Origin: an uncultured Reyranella sp.
GTDB lineage: Bacteria > Pseudomonadota > Alphaproteobacteria > Reyranellales > Reyranellaceae
Length of the DNA stretch: 64,000 nt
Reading direction: 5' to 3'
NCBI RefSeq assembly: GCF_945957355.1
Contig: NZ_CAMFKM010000008.1
Span: 62,001 to 126,000 of the forward strand
Shown here: positions 42,203 to 50,662 of the stretch, one piece after another
Position numbering within the stretch: position 1 is the stretch's first letter
Layout of the letters: each line of letters starts with the position of its first letter
Translations under genes and position numbers: made by a program
The notes under the pieces: generated by a model
Told to the model about the DNA's origin: nothing
The model's input: the letters and a program-made list of their open reading frames with translations, nothing else
Databases searched by the model: none

Positions 42203-42619
42203 ATGGCATTCGGGAGCTTCGAACGCAAGACCTCGTCCCAGCCGATGGCCGAGATAAACATGGTACCACTGATCGACGTGGTGCTGGTGCTGCTGGTTAT
42301 CTTCATCGTGACGGCGCCGCTGCTCACCAACGTGGTCAAGCTCGACCTGCCCAAGGCGACGGCCAACGCGGACCTGCAGAAACCCGAGAAGATCGAGTTC
42401 GCGATCGACGCCCAGGGCGCCCTGCACTGGGGCGGCGAACGGCTGACCCGCGAGGAGGCACAGGAGAAGTTCGCCGAGGCCGGCCGCAAGCGGCCGCAGC
42501 CCGAGGTCTATCTTCGCGCCGACGCCACCGTGCCCTACCGCTACGTCATGGAGACGCTCGCGGATGCCTCCAAGGGTGGTCTCTCCAAGGTCGCCTTCGT
42601 CAGCGAACCGGCGCGCTGA
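42203..42619 (+). CDS. exbD: ExbD/TolR family proton channel subunit
   Basis: A 138-residue protein with one transmembrane segment and a periplasmic domain. The proton-relaying aspartate is D25 in MVPLIDVVLVLLVIF. EINMVPLIDV is the family signature. A GGGAGG site precedes the ATG. It is the last gene of the iron operon, which ends four bases before the convergent LysE gene. Confidence 0.94.
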   Translation: MAFGSFERKTSSQPMAEINMVPLIDVVLVLLVIFIVTAPLLTNVVKLDLPKATANADLQKPEKIEFAIDAQGALHWGGERLTREEAQEKFAEAGRKRPQPEVYLRADATVPYRYVMETLADASKGGLSKVAFVSEPAR

Positions 42620-42623
42620 CTCG

Positions 42624-43250
42624 CTAGCTCCGAGACCCGGCGAAGCTCACCGTGGCGACGCCGGCACCGACAAGCAGGCCGCCGCCCACCTTGTTGACCA
42701 CGCCGATGGCACGCGGGTTCGATGCCAGCCGGCGGGCGCGCGAGGCGACCAGCGCGTAGCCGAAGGCGTTTGCGAAGGCGAGGACCAGGAAGGTCGTCTC
42801 GAAGACCAGCATCTGGGTCAGGAAGTCCGCCTTGGGATCGAGGAAGGCGGGGAGGAATGCCACGAAGAAGGTGATGCTCTTCGGATTGAGGGCCGTCACC
42901 AGCCAGGCATGGCCCAGCATCTTTGCGGCGGAAACGGCGTCGGTCCGCGGCGCGGCGTCGAGCGCACCGCCGGCGCGCCACAGCTTGATGCCGAGATAGA
43001 TCAGATAGGCGGCGCCAACCCACTTCAGGATCGTGAACAGCGTGGCCGAGGCCGCGAGCAGGGCGCCCAGGCCCAGCATCGACAGGGTCATGGCGGTGAA
43101 GTCGCCGAGTGCCACACCGATCGCCATGGGCAGCGCAGTCCGCCAGCCCTGGCCCAGCGCATAGGAGACGACCAGAAGGACGGTGGGGCCGGGGATCACC
43201 AGAAGGACGCTCGACGCGGCGGCAAAGGCAGCCCAAGTCTCGAATGTCAT
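42624..43250 (-). CDS. LysE/RhtB-type amino acid exporter
   Basis: A 208-residue inner membrane exporter with about six hydrophobic segments. The N-terminal VLLVIPGPTVLLVVSYALGQG is the LysE family signature (core PGPTVLLVV). NPKSITFFVAFLPAFLDP is another landmark. The ATG at 43250 was preferred over a longer hydrophilic N-terminal extension; it has an AGCTTTC-type upstream with no strong site. It is divergent from the TetR gene, which may control it. Confidence 0.88.
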   Translation of the reverse strand: MTFETWAAFAAASSVLLVIPGPTVLLVVSYALGQGWRTALPMAIGVALGDFTAMTLSMLGLGALLAASATLFTILKWVGAAYLIYLGIKLWRAGGALDAAPRTDAVSAAKMLGHAWLVTALNPKSITFFVAFLPAFLDPKADFLTQMLVFETTFLVLAFANAFGYALVASRARRLASNPRAIGVVNKVGGGLLVGAGVATVSFAGSRS

Positions 43251-43364
43251 GAAAGCTCCATCGAATATCGGGGGATCAAGCCACGCCCGAACCGGGGCGT
43301 CAGCCGGAATTTGGCCTCTTTCCATCGTAAAGATCTGGCGCTATCTGATCTTGCCGGAGGCTGG

Positions 43365-43982
43365 ATGACGCGAACCAAGACGCGAGGCTATCACCATGGC
43401 GACCTGCGCGAGGCGCTGGTGGCGTCGGGGCGCAAGCTCCTGGAGGAGAAGGGCATCCGTGGCTTCACCCTTCGTGAATGCGCGCGTCGTGCCGAGGTCT
43501 CGCATGCGGCGCCCGCCCACCATTTCGCGTCGATGGACGATCTGCTCGCCGAGCTGGTGCGCCGCGGCTTCGCCGAGCTGACGGCTGCCATGACGGCCGA
43601 GGTGCAGCGTGTCGAGGACGAGCCGGCGGCGCGTCTGGTCGGTCTCGGCGTGGGCTACATGGCCTTTGCGGCGGCCAATCCGACGCTGTTTCAGCTCATG
43701 TTCAGCCGCGAGGCCAACCGCATCGAGCTGAAGGAAGGCGACGAGGGGGCCGAGGGTGTCCGTCGTCTGCAGGCCGCGGTCGTCGACGAGGTGCTGGCGC
43801 ACGCCTCGGGCGAGGTGCGTCAGCGCGCTGCCGACTTCGCCTGGGCCGCCATGCACGGCTTCATCACGCTGGTGCTCGAGGGCGAGATCGGCGGTCGCGA
43901 TTCGTCCCGGGCGCTGAAGACCCGCGGGCTGGCCGCTCTCGCGGCCATGGCCGAGACGGTGGTACGGCTGGCCCGGTCCTGA
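43365..43982 (+). CDS. TetR/AcrR family transcriptional regulator (WHG-type)
   Basis: A 205-residue repressor. The helix-turn-helix region is residues 10-55: YHHGDLREALVASGRKLLEE, in part, and FTLRECARRAEVSHAAPAHHFAS, in part. The C-terminal region has GYMAFAAANPTLFQLMFS, typical of the WHG ligand domain. A CCGGAGG site precedes the ATG at 43365. It is divergent from the LysE exporter with 114 bases between, so it may regulate it; this is inference. Confidence 0.9.
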   Translation: MTRTKTRGYHHGDLREALVASGRKLLEEKGIRGFTLRECARRAEVSHAAPAHHFASMDDLLAELVRRGFAELTAAMTAEVQRVEDEPAARLVGLGVGYMAFAAANPTLFQLMFSREANRIELKEGDEGAEGVRRLQAAVVDEVLAHASGEVRQRAADFAWAAMHGFITLVLEGEIGGRDSSRALKTRGLAALAAMAETVVRLARS

Positions 43983-43995
43983 AGCTGGCAGCGCC

Positions 43996-44586
43996 TCAGA
44001 GAGGGATGCGGAACAGCAGCGCTTCGCTGCCGCCATGTGCCGCGACCTTTGCGAAGCGTTCGACGAGAACGCCACCATTGGCCGTGATGACCTTCTGCGA
44101 GGGCAGATTGTCGGGTTCGGTCGTCAGGTCGACATGCGGCAGCCCGTGCCGTGCGACCTCCTTCAGGAGCATCCCGAGCGCCAGGGTCGCGTAGCCGCGC
44201 CGGCGCTTCCATGGCGCAACGGCATAGCCGATATGGCCGAGAACATAAGCCGGAAGGGCCGCCGTTCCAGGCTGCCAGCGAAAGCCGATCGAGCCGCAGA
44301 ACTCGCCGTCCCACATCCAACGTCGGTAGCCGGGCATCCTCGGAACCATCGTGCCGTCGGGCAGGGTGATGGGGCCGGCCTTGGCTTCGGGATCGTCCAG
44401 CGAGGCCACGAAGGCAGCCGGATCCGCTTCGATGCGGGCCAGTTCCTCAAGCGGCGCCTCGTCGACCCGCACATTGTCGGGCGACCACCCGCGGCGCAGC
44501 GCATCGGCATAGCCGTCGAGATGGGCGAGATCGGGCACGATGAGCTGCAACGGACTTTCCTTTTGACCGGCCGGGTGCTGTAGCAT
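43996..44586 (-). CDS. GNAT family N-acetyltransferase
   Basis: A 196-residue GNAT protein. The acetyl-CoA binding region is IGYAVAPWKRRRGYATLALGMLLKE (core RRRGYATLAL) and HVDLTTEPDNLPSQKVITANGG. It may start at the ATG at 44586, or at a TTG at 44550 that has an AAAAGGAAAG site and begins LQLIVPDL; the latter has the better ribosome binding site. The target amine is unknown. It is divergent from the HAD gene. Confidence 0.85.
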   Translation of the reverse strand: MLQHPAGQKESPLQLIVPDLAHLDGYADALRRGWSPDNVRVDEAPLEELARIEADPAAFVASLDDPEAKAGPITLPDGTMVPRMPGYRRWMWDGEFCGSIGFRWQPGTAALPAYVLGHIGYAVAPWKRRRGYATLALGMLLKEVARHGLPHVDLTTEPDNLPSQKVITANGGVLVERFAKVAAHGGSEALLFRIPL

Positions 44587-44594
44587 GCCGGGCC

Positions 44595-45218
44595 ATGAGT
44601 TCCAGCCCCATCCTCGTCCTCGATATCGATGGCGTCGTCTCGCTCGCCCAGCCGGGCTCGCCCAATCCCTGGTACGCGACCCTGAAGGAGGACTGGGGCC
44701 TCAGCCATGACGAGGAACTGGCGCCCGAGTTCTTCCTCAAGCTAGAGTTCATGGAGGTGCTGCGCGGCCGGCTCGACCTCTACGTGGCGCTGCATGAGTA
44801 TTTCGAGACCAAGGGCCTGGCCGACCGGCTCGAAGAATTCGTTTCCTATTGGTTCGAGAAGGACTCCGACATCGACCGCGGTGTCCTCGCCCAGGCCGAC
44901 GCATGGCGCCAGCGCACCGGCGGCCGTGTCTTCGCGGCGACCAACCAGGAGCATCACCGCATCGCCTACCTGCGCGACCATCTCGGCCTCGGCGCGCATT
45001 TCGACGAGATCGTCTATTCGGCGGCGCTGGGCGTCTGCAAGCCCGAGCGTGTGTTCTACACCAACGCCCAGGCCCGCATGGGCGTCACGGTCGCTCAGTC
45101 GATCCTGTTCGTCGACGACAAGACCAGCAACGTCGACGGTGCCCGCGTGGCCGGCTGGCGCGCCGTGCTCTATCGTGGACCGGAGAGCCTCGAACGGGCG
45201 TTGGCGGACTGGGGTTAG
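44595..45218 (+). CDS. HAD superfamily hydrolase
   Basis: A 207-residue haloacid-dehalogenase-fold protein. Motif I is LDIDGVV at residues 8-14, motif II-like FAATNQ, motif III lysine in GVCKPERVF and motif IV FVDDKTSNVDGA. The helical cap of about 75 residues is of the subclass IA size. It is probably a small-molecule phosphatase; the substrate is unknown. It overlaps the mdcB stop by four bases in convergent orientation. Confidence 0.86.
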   Translation: MSSSPILVLDIDGVVSLAQPGSPNPWYATLKEDWGLSHDEELAPEFFLKLEFMEVLRGRLDLYVALHEYFETKGLADRLEEFVSYWFEKDSDIDRGVLAQADAWRQRTGGRVFAATNQEHHRIAYLRDHLGLGAHFDEIVYSAALGVCKPERVFYTNAQARMGVTVAQSILFVDDKTSNVDGARVAGWRAVLYRGPESLERALADWG

Positions 45219-46048
45219 GCGTCGCCGCAGCAGCGGGAGACGAGGAGCGTGCAGGCCAGCAGGTCGGCGCAGCCGCCGGCCGACAGGTTGCGCGCGATGA
45301 AGGCGCGGTGCAGCGCTTCTGCTTTCTCGAACCAGTCGGGCTGATGGCAGCCGCCGTCGGCGAGGAAGTTCGCCGCCGACTGGCGGACGAACGATCCTCC
45401 CTCCAGGCCACCGCGATAGAGCACCGTCGTGTCGTCGATCGACGACATCAGGGCAAACAGCGTCTGGATGCCGGCGGTCCTGGCGTCGAGAGCGGCCTGT
45501 CGCGCCGCGCGGAAGGCCGGGAGGCCGATCTCGAAGATGCTGGGAAAGGCGAGGGCGGCTTCGCGGCGCGCGCCATCCCGTCCGGTGCGGCGGCGCACCT
45601 CGGCGCCATGGCTGGTCTCGCCGTCGCGGTCGGCATGGGCTTCCAGGGAGGCGCCCCAGGTGTCCCTCAACGAGGCGCGGATTGCTGCCGGGGACAGTTC
45701 CGCGGAGAGCGCCTGCGTGCGGGCAATGGCGGCGACCACAAGACCGACCGAAAAGATCGCGCCGCGATGTGTATTGACGCCGCCGGTAACCGCCAGCATT
45801 CCGCGCTCGGCCTCGATTCCGATGGGCATCAGGGCGTGCTCGAACGATCCGCCGGCGCGGCCGGCCGCGGCGAGGGCCGTGAATGGCTGCAGCAGCGAAT
45901 CGGCTGAGCGGCACATCAGGGCGAAATCCATGTCGGCATGGGCGCCGGAATCGATCGGGCTGACGAGCCCGGGCTTGGGATAGGCCAGCAGTTCGTCGCG
46001 CATCGCCCTCACGCCGGCGAGGGCCAGCGCGTGATCCTTCGGGTTCAT
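45215..46048 (-). CDS. mdcB: Triphosphoribosyl-dephospho-CoA synthase MdcB
   Basis: A 277-residue CitG/MdcB family enzyme that makes the 2'-(5''-triphosphoribosyl)-3'-dephospho-CoA precursor of the malonate decarboxylase prosthetic group from ATP and dephospho-CoA. Landmarks are PKPGLVSPIDSGAHADMD and GVNTHRGAIFSVGLV. Its ATG overlaps the mdcG stop by four bases. Last gene of the mdc operon here. Confidence 0.92.
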   Translation of the reverse strand: MNPKDHALALAGVRAMRDELLAYPKPGLVSPIDSGAHADMDFALMCRSADSLLQPFTALAAAGRAGGSFEHALMPIGIEAERGMLAVTGGVNTHRGAIFSVGLVVAAIARTQALSAELSPAAIRASLRDTWGASLEAHADRDGETSHGAEVRRRTGRDGARREAALAFPSIFEIGLPAFRAARQAALDARTAGIQTLFALMSSIDDTTVLYRGGLEGGSFVRQSAANFLADGGCHQPDWFEKAEALHRAFIARNLSAGGCADLLACTLLVSRCCGDA

Positions 46049-46680
46049 CGCGTCAGGTGCGCACGCGGCACGAGCTTCAGAGTGTCGACGGACTTCAGCA
46101 GGACCTCGTCCTTGTCCTGGAGGAGTTCCCGCCATTGCACCTCGCCGAGCCCGGGAAAGGACAGTTCCCCATCGATGCGAAAGGCGAGTGTCTGGGCCTC
46201 GCGCGCAAGGAAGGCGGCCACACGGCCCGCCGCCACCAGGCCGGCGACGTCGATCACCACGTCCAGATCGGAGGCTTCGTGCACATGGCGCTCGCCGGTC
46301 AGGGCCTGCCACATCCAGCTTCCATAGACGCGGATGTCGAGGCCGGCATCGGCCGCGGCGGAGATCAGGTGCGTGAAGGAGGTGGCGTGCGCCGCCGCCG
46401 CGGGGCAGCGGGCGATCTGTTCGAGAGCGGGAGGACGTGCTTCGCGGACGACGTGCCGCGGATCGGTCCGGGCCGCGACACGGCGCGGTCGCAGCTCGGG
46501 ATGGGCCGGCTCGGTGGTGCAAAAGCCCAGGCCGATATCGTTGCCGTCGTCCCGGCGGCGCGTCACGACGAACGGGCGACCGGCCGCGTGCCAGGCGGCC
46601 GCCCGGGCACGATCGTCGGTGGTCTCCACTTCGGGAGCCTGCGACAGCCAGACCAGCGTATGCCGCCGGAGACCGGTCAT
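46045..46680 (-). CDS. mdcG: Malonate decarboxylase holo-ACP synthase MdcG
   Basis: A 211-residue phosphoribosyl-dephospho-CoA transferase that attaches the prosthetic group to the MdcC acyl carrier subunit. The nucleotidyltransferase-like motif ASDLDVVIDV and the YGSWMWQALTG segment are visible, as is the N-terminal RRHTLVWL typical of MdcG. It overlaps mdcE and mdcB by four bases each. Confidence 0.9.
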   Translation of the reverse strand: MTGLRRHTLVWLSQAPEVETTDDRARAAAWHAAGRPFVVTRRRDDGNDIGLGFCTTEPAHPELRPRRVAARTDPRHVVREARPPALEQIARCPAAAAHATSFTHLISAAADAGLDIRVYGSWMWQALTGERHVHEASDLDVVIDVAGLVAAGRVAAFLAREAQTLAFRIDGELSFPGLGEVQWRELLQDKDEVLLKSVDTLKLVPRAHLTR

Positions 46681-47417
46681 CGCGCGGATTCGACGAGGAC
46701 CTTCTTGCGAATATCGAGGGCAAGCTTGCGGCCGCCGCGCTTCCGGCCCAGTTCGGCGCGATTGTCCTCGGTCGACGAGGCCGCTATCGCGGCGGCGAGC
46801 TTGGCCTGGACGTCGTCACTGGCCGACCAGACTTCCTCCACGCCGCCCAGCAGCGCGAAGGGCGCGGCGCCGAACTCGAGCGACGGCATGGTCTTCGACA
46901 GTTTCTCGAGCACCGGAGCGGGAATCTTGGTGACGGCCGACATTGCCGCGATCGGCATCAGCCCGACGCTGGCCTGGTCGAGTGCGTAGATGCGGTCGGC
47001 GAACATGCCGTAGCACAAGAATGCCCCGCCGACGGCCTGGCCGGTGGCGACGGTGATCAGCTTGTGGCCCTTGCGGCGTGCCAGTTCGAGGCACGATAGG
47101 AGATGGCCGAAGTAGCTGGCGAGACCCAGCATCTCGGCCACGCGGTTGGGCTCCTGGCCGGCGCTGTCGACCAGCATGACGATCGGCGTCTTGGGTTCGC
47201 GCTCGATACACTCGATGACGTGCGCTGCGAGGCGGAGTGCTGCCGCATTGTCGATGTAGGTGCCATCGCAGGTGCCGATGACGCAGACCTTTGCGTCGCC
47301 GACCGTGGCGTAACCCGTCAGCACGGACTTCTCGATGGCGATGTCCCTGGCGGACGCGCCGAACAGGCGCGCCAGGACGGCGCGGGCGGACGGCTTTTTT
47401 GATGTCGGCTTCTTCAT
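46677..47417 (-). CDS. mdcE: Malonate decarboxylase subunit gamma (MdcE)
   Basis: A 246-residue carboxyltransferase-fold subunit; with MdcD it forms the malonyl-S-ACP decarboxylase. A crotonase/carboxyltransferase-like region is visible: IVMLVDSAGQEPNRV, VATGQAVGGAFLCYGM and IYALDQASVGLMPI. It starts three bases after mdcD. Length agrees with the family (about 235-265). Confidence 0.9.
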   Translation of the reverse strand: MKKPTSKKPSARAVLARLFGASARDIAIEKSVLTGYATVGDAKVCVIGTCDGTYIDNAAALRLAAHVIECIEREPKTPIVMLVDSAGQEPNRVAEMLGLASYFGHLLSCLELARRKGHKLITVATGQAVGGAFLCYGMFADRIYALDQASVGLMPIAAMSAVTKIPAPVLEKLSKTMPSLEFGAAPFALLGGVEEVWSASDDVQAKLAAAIAASSTEDNRAELGRKRGGRKLALDIRKKVLVESAR

Positions 47418-47420
47418 GAT

Positions 47421-48299
47421 CTACTTCCCACGCTTGGCGAGGGCGGCAAATTCCGGCCCGGAGGCCAGCGACGCGGCTTCGATGTCGCGCACGCCCATGC
47501 CCTGCCAGACGGCGTCGGGATCAGCCGTCGTGCCGAACTTCTTCAGCCGCTTCTCCAGTTCCTTCTGGCGTGCCTTGACGGCTGCAAGGCTGACGGCGCT
47601 CGACTTGCCGAGGAACCGCGAAATGCCATCACGCACCGCGTCGGCCGTGTCATGTACCAGCGCGTCGGCATCGCCCAGCAGGTACTTGGTCTTGCCGCCG
47701 CTCGTCTTCCACACCAGGGCTCGGTTTGCCGAATCGTAGGCTTTCTTGCCCATCCACTTCTCGATGACGATCGGGCCGGAGATGCCGAGGCGCCCATGCT
47801 CGGTCATGACGCGGAAGTCGCAGCAGGTCGACAGGATGCCGATGCCGCCATAGGCGCCAATGTCGGTGGCGATGACGGCGATGGTCGGGACCTTCAGGGC
47901 GCGGCATTCGAAGATCGCGCGCATCGTCTCGGCGATCGCGATCTCACCAGAGGAGCCTTCGTGCAGGCGCACGCCGCCACTCTCGACGATCAGCACACAG
48001 GGCACCTTGTCGCGCGCCGCGGCCTTGAAGAGACCGGTGAGCTTGGCGCCGTGGATCTCGCCGACGGCGCCGCCGACGAACTGGCCGACCTGGGCCGCGA
48101 GATAAACCTTCTTGCCGCCGATCCGGGCGTGGCCAATCACCAGGCCGTCGTCGAACGACACCGGAATCCCGAGCTGAGCCAGATAGGGGCTGGTGAGGCG
48201 CTCGGGGGGCGGCAGCAGCTCCGTGAAGGAGCCGGCATCGGCGAGCGCGGCGATGCGCTGGCGCGCGGTCAGTTCGTGAAAGAGAGGTGCGCCGGTCAT
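47421..48299 (-). CDS. mdcD: Malonate decarboxylase subunit beta (MdcD)
   Basis: A 292-residue carboxyltransferase-fold subunit. Landmarks are VGGAVGEIHGAKLTGLF, LIVESGGVRLHEGSSGEIAIAE (in part) and DIGAYGGIGILSTCCDFRV. It overlaps mdcC by four bases at its ATG, and upstream in-frame sequence belongs to mdcC/mdcA out of frame. Together with MdcE it decarboxylates malonyl-ACP to acetyl-ACP. Confidence 0.93.
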   Translation of the reverse strand: MTGAPLFHELTARQRIAALADAGSFTELLPPPERLTSPYLAQLGIPVSFDDGLVIGHARIGGKKVYLAAQVGQFVGGAVGEIHGAKLTGLFKAAARDKVPCVLIVESGGVRLHEGSSGEIAIAETMRAIFECRALKVPTIAVIATDIGAYGGIGILSTCCDFRVMTEHGRLGISGPIVIEKWMGKKAYDSANRALVWKTSGGKTKYLLGDADALVHDTADAVRDGISRFLGKSSAVSLAAVKARQKELEKRLKKFGTTADPDAVWQGMGVRDIEAASLASGPEFAALAKRGK

Positions 48300-48619
48300 T
48301 TGTCGCCCTTGGTGAGATGATCGTAGGCTTGGCGCAGGCGCAGATTGACGAGAACGGGCGGGGCGCCCTGGTCGTTGATCGTGACCTTCGTTCCGCCGGC
48401 CGGATAGTGGTGGGCGAAATCGGCCAGGGCCGCGAGCCACGAGGCCTTGTAGCCGGGGATCGACGTCTCGACGTGGCATTCCATCGCGTCGGCGGGCTTG
48501 CCGCCGCGCTCCATCAGCACTTCCAGATTGCCCGAGCCGACGACGCCGGCGAGTGCCCACGGCTTGGCCGTTTTCGACGGCAGCGGCCTGGACGGGAATG
48601 ACTTGGCGAACTTTTCCAT
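48296..48619 (-). CDS. mdcC: Malonate decarboxylase acyl carrier protein (MdcC, delta subunit)
   Basis: A 107-residue acyl carrier subunit. The serine that receives the prosthetic group is S29 in VGSGNLEVLMER. The C-terminal YDHLTKGDK region is short. The ATG at 48619 has a nearby GGACC upstream; the longer frame start is inside the mdcA end. It carries the acetyl and malonyl thioesters between subunits. Confidence 0.9.
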   Translation of the reverse strand: MEKFAKSFPSRPLPSKTAKPWALAGVVGSGNLEVLMERGGKPADAMECHVETSIPGYKASWLAALADFAHHYPAGGTKVTINDQGAPPVLVNLRLRQAYDHLTKGDK

Positions 48620-48630
48620 GATGATCGGTC

Positions 48631-50280
48631 CTACCAGTCGACGAACTGCGGGGGCGGGTCGTACAGCCCGTTGGACCATCGTACGAGGCCCTTGATGTCC
48701 TGCGTGGCCAGAAGACTGCGGCTCGCCTCGGAGGGGCGGACGCCGACATCCTCGGGCAACTGCACGATCCCGCGGGCCCGCAGGTCCTCGGTCTCGCGTT
48801 TCTTGCGCTTGAGACCGACCGGCGTATAGCCCGCGACGGCACGGATGGCGGCCTGGCGTTCGGCGACCGAACGGCAGGCCGCCAGGTTGGCGATGCCTTC
48901 CTCGGTGACGATGTGGGTGACGTCGTCGCCATAGATCATTACCGGGGTGACGCCGTGGAGCGCCTTGCGGATGCCGGGGTCCGTGGCGTCCAGTTCCTCG
49001 ACGAAGGTCGGCACGCGGCCGGCCTGGAAGGTCTCGACCATCTGGACGACCAGCTTGCGGCCGGGCGGCGAGCCGGGGCCAGGAATGGCCTCCGCGCCGG
49101 CCTTGAGCCAGGCCTTGGTCGGATGGCGGCGGCCGGTCGGTTGGCAGCCCATGTTGGGCGCGCCGCCGAAGCCCGTAATGCGATTCTTCGATACCGTCGA
49201 GGAATTGCCGTTGATGTCGATCTGCAGCGAGGCGCCGATGAACATGTCGATGGCGTAGTGACCGGCCAGCTGGCCCATCGCGCGGTTGGAGTGGAAGCTG
49301 CCGTCGCGTCCAGTGAAGAACACGTCCGAACGGGCCGCCGTGTAGCGCTCCATGCCGACCTCGCCGCCGACCGCGAAGACGCTCTCGACCCAGCCCGATT
49401 CGATCGCCGGGATCATGGTCGGCAGCGGATTGACCATCCAGTACTTGCAGATCTTGCCCTTGAGGCCGAGCCGTTCGCCATAGGTCGGCAGCAGCAGCTC
49501 GATGGCGGCGGTGTTGAAGCCGACGCCGTGGTTCAGTGACTGGACCTCGTACTTCTCGTAGATGCCGCGCAGGGCCACCATCGCCATCAGGACCTGCACG
49601 TCGGTGATGGCGGCCGGGTCGCGCGTGAACAGTGCCTGCAGGTGCATCGGGTAGGGCGCCTGGACAACCAAGTCGACCTGGTCAGCCGGAATGTCGATGC
49701 GCGGCAGCTTGTCGACGATCTCGTTGACCTGCGCGAACACGATGCCGTCGGAGAATGCGGTCGGCTCAACGATGGCCGGCGTCTCCTCGGTATTGGCGGC
49801 GAGGAAGAGGTTGCCCTTGCGATCGGCCTTGGCGGCGGCGATGAGGGCCACGCGCGGCGTGAGGTCGATGTAGTAGCGCGCGTACAGCTCGTTGTAGGTA
49901 TGGATCGCGCCGACCGGGAACTTCTTCGCCTTGACGAGATCGGCGACGGCGGTGCCCTGCGGACCGGCGTAGCAGAAGTCGACCTGCTTGATCATGCCCT
50001 TCTTGAAGAGCTCGATATGGGCCGGCAGCGTTATGCAGGACATCACCAGGTGGATGTCACGCAGGTCCTTTTTGCCGAGCGTCGCAAGCTGATTAGCGAG
50101 AAAGTCCGCCTGCTTCTGGTTGTCGCCTTCGAGGCACAGGATGTCGCCGGGCTCGATGATGCGGCGCAGGACTTCCGGCACCTTGTCCGGGGCCACGAAC
50201 TTGCCGCGGGCCAGCTTGCCGACCCGAGCGATGCGCTCGGTCTTGTTCTGGCGGCGCTTCGCCGTTTTTGCAGTGATCAT
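48631..50280 (-). CDS. mdcA: Malonate decarboxylase subunit alpha (MdcA, acetyl-S-ACP:malonate transferase)
   Basis: A 549-residue subunit that exchanges the acetyl group on the carrier for malonate, releasing acetate. It opens with KLARGKFVAPDKVPEVLRRIIEPGD and contains GDNQKQADFLANQL and a GFGGAPNMGCQPTGRRH region (in parts), all typical of MdcA. First gene of the operon, divergent from the cupin gene with about 50 bases between. No MdcR regulator was seen. Confidence 0.94.
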   Translation of the reverse strand: MITAKTAKRRQNKTERIARVGKLARGKFVAPDKVPEVLRRIIEPGDILCLEGDNQKQADFLANQLATLGKKDLRDIHLVMSCITLPAHIELFKKGMIKQVDFCYAGPQGTAVADLVKAKKFPVGAIHTYNELYARYYIDLTPRVALIAAAKADRKGNLFLAANTEETPAIVEPTAFSDGIVFAQVNEIVDKLPRIDIPADQVDLVVQAPYPMHLQALFTRDPAAITDVQVLMAMVALRGIYEKYEVQSLNHGVGFNTAAIELLLPTYGERLGLKGKICKYWMVNPLPTMIPAIESGWVESVFAVGGEVGMERYTAARSDVFFTGRDGSFHSNRAMGQLAGHYAIDMFIGASLQIDINGNSSTVSKNRITGFGGAPNMGCQPTGRRHPTKAWLKAGAEAIPGPGSPPGRKLVVQMVETFQAGRVPTFVEELDATDPGIRKALHGVTPVMIYGDDVTHIVTEEGIANLAACRSVAERQAAIRAVAGYTPVGLKRKKRETEDLRARGIVQLPEDVGVRPSEASRSLLATQDIKGLVRWSNGLYDPPPQFVDW

Positions 50281-50331
50281 GATGTCTATTTCGTATATCC
50301 GTCGTTGCCGGTCAATGTGCTAGAGCGAACC

Positions 50332-50661
50332 ATGCTGATGTTTGAAATACCCTTCGGGACGACCGACTGGGAAAGCGTAGAGCGCACGGAGCATCCGGGC
50401 GAAACCGGCAAGGCGTTCTGGCGCACCCGGACCTTCAACAACATCCGGGTGCGGATCGTGGAGTACACGCCGGGCTACCTTGCGGATCACTGGTGCCAGA
50501 AGGGCCATATTCTGCTGGTGCTCGAGGGTGAGCTCTCGACCGAACTGGCGGACGGCCGCACCGTCACAACGAAGCAGGGCCAGAGCTACCAGGTCGCCGA
50601 CAACACGCTCGGCCACCGCTCGCGAACGGAAACGGGCGCCAAACTCTTCATAGTGGACTGA
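50332..50661 (+). CDS. DHCW-motif cupin-fold protein
   Basis: A 109-residue single-domain cupin. The family hallmark DHWCQKGH is at residues 50-57, followed by VLEGELSTEL and a C-terminal HRSRTETGAKLFIVD. Such proteins are small metal-binding cupins of unknown role. A second ATG two codons in is also possible. It ends one base before the dehydrogenase gene, suggesting co-transcription. Confidence 0.86.
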   Translation: MLMFEIPFGTTDWESVERTEHPGETGKAFWRTRTFNNIRVRIVEYTPGYLADHWCQKGHILLVLEGELSTELADGRTVTTKQGQSYQVADNTLGHRSRTETGAKLFIVD

Positions 50662-50662
50662 C

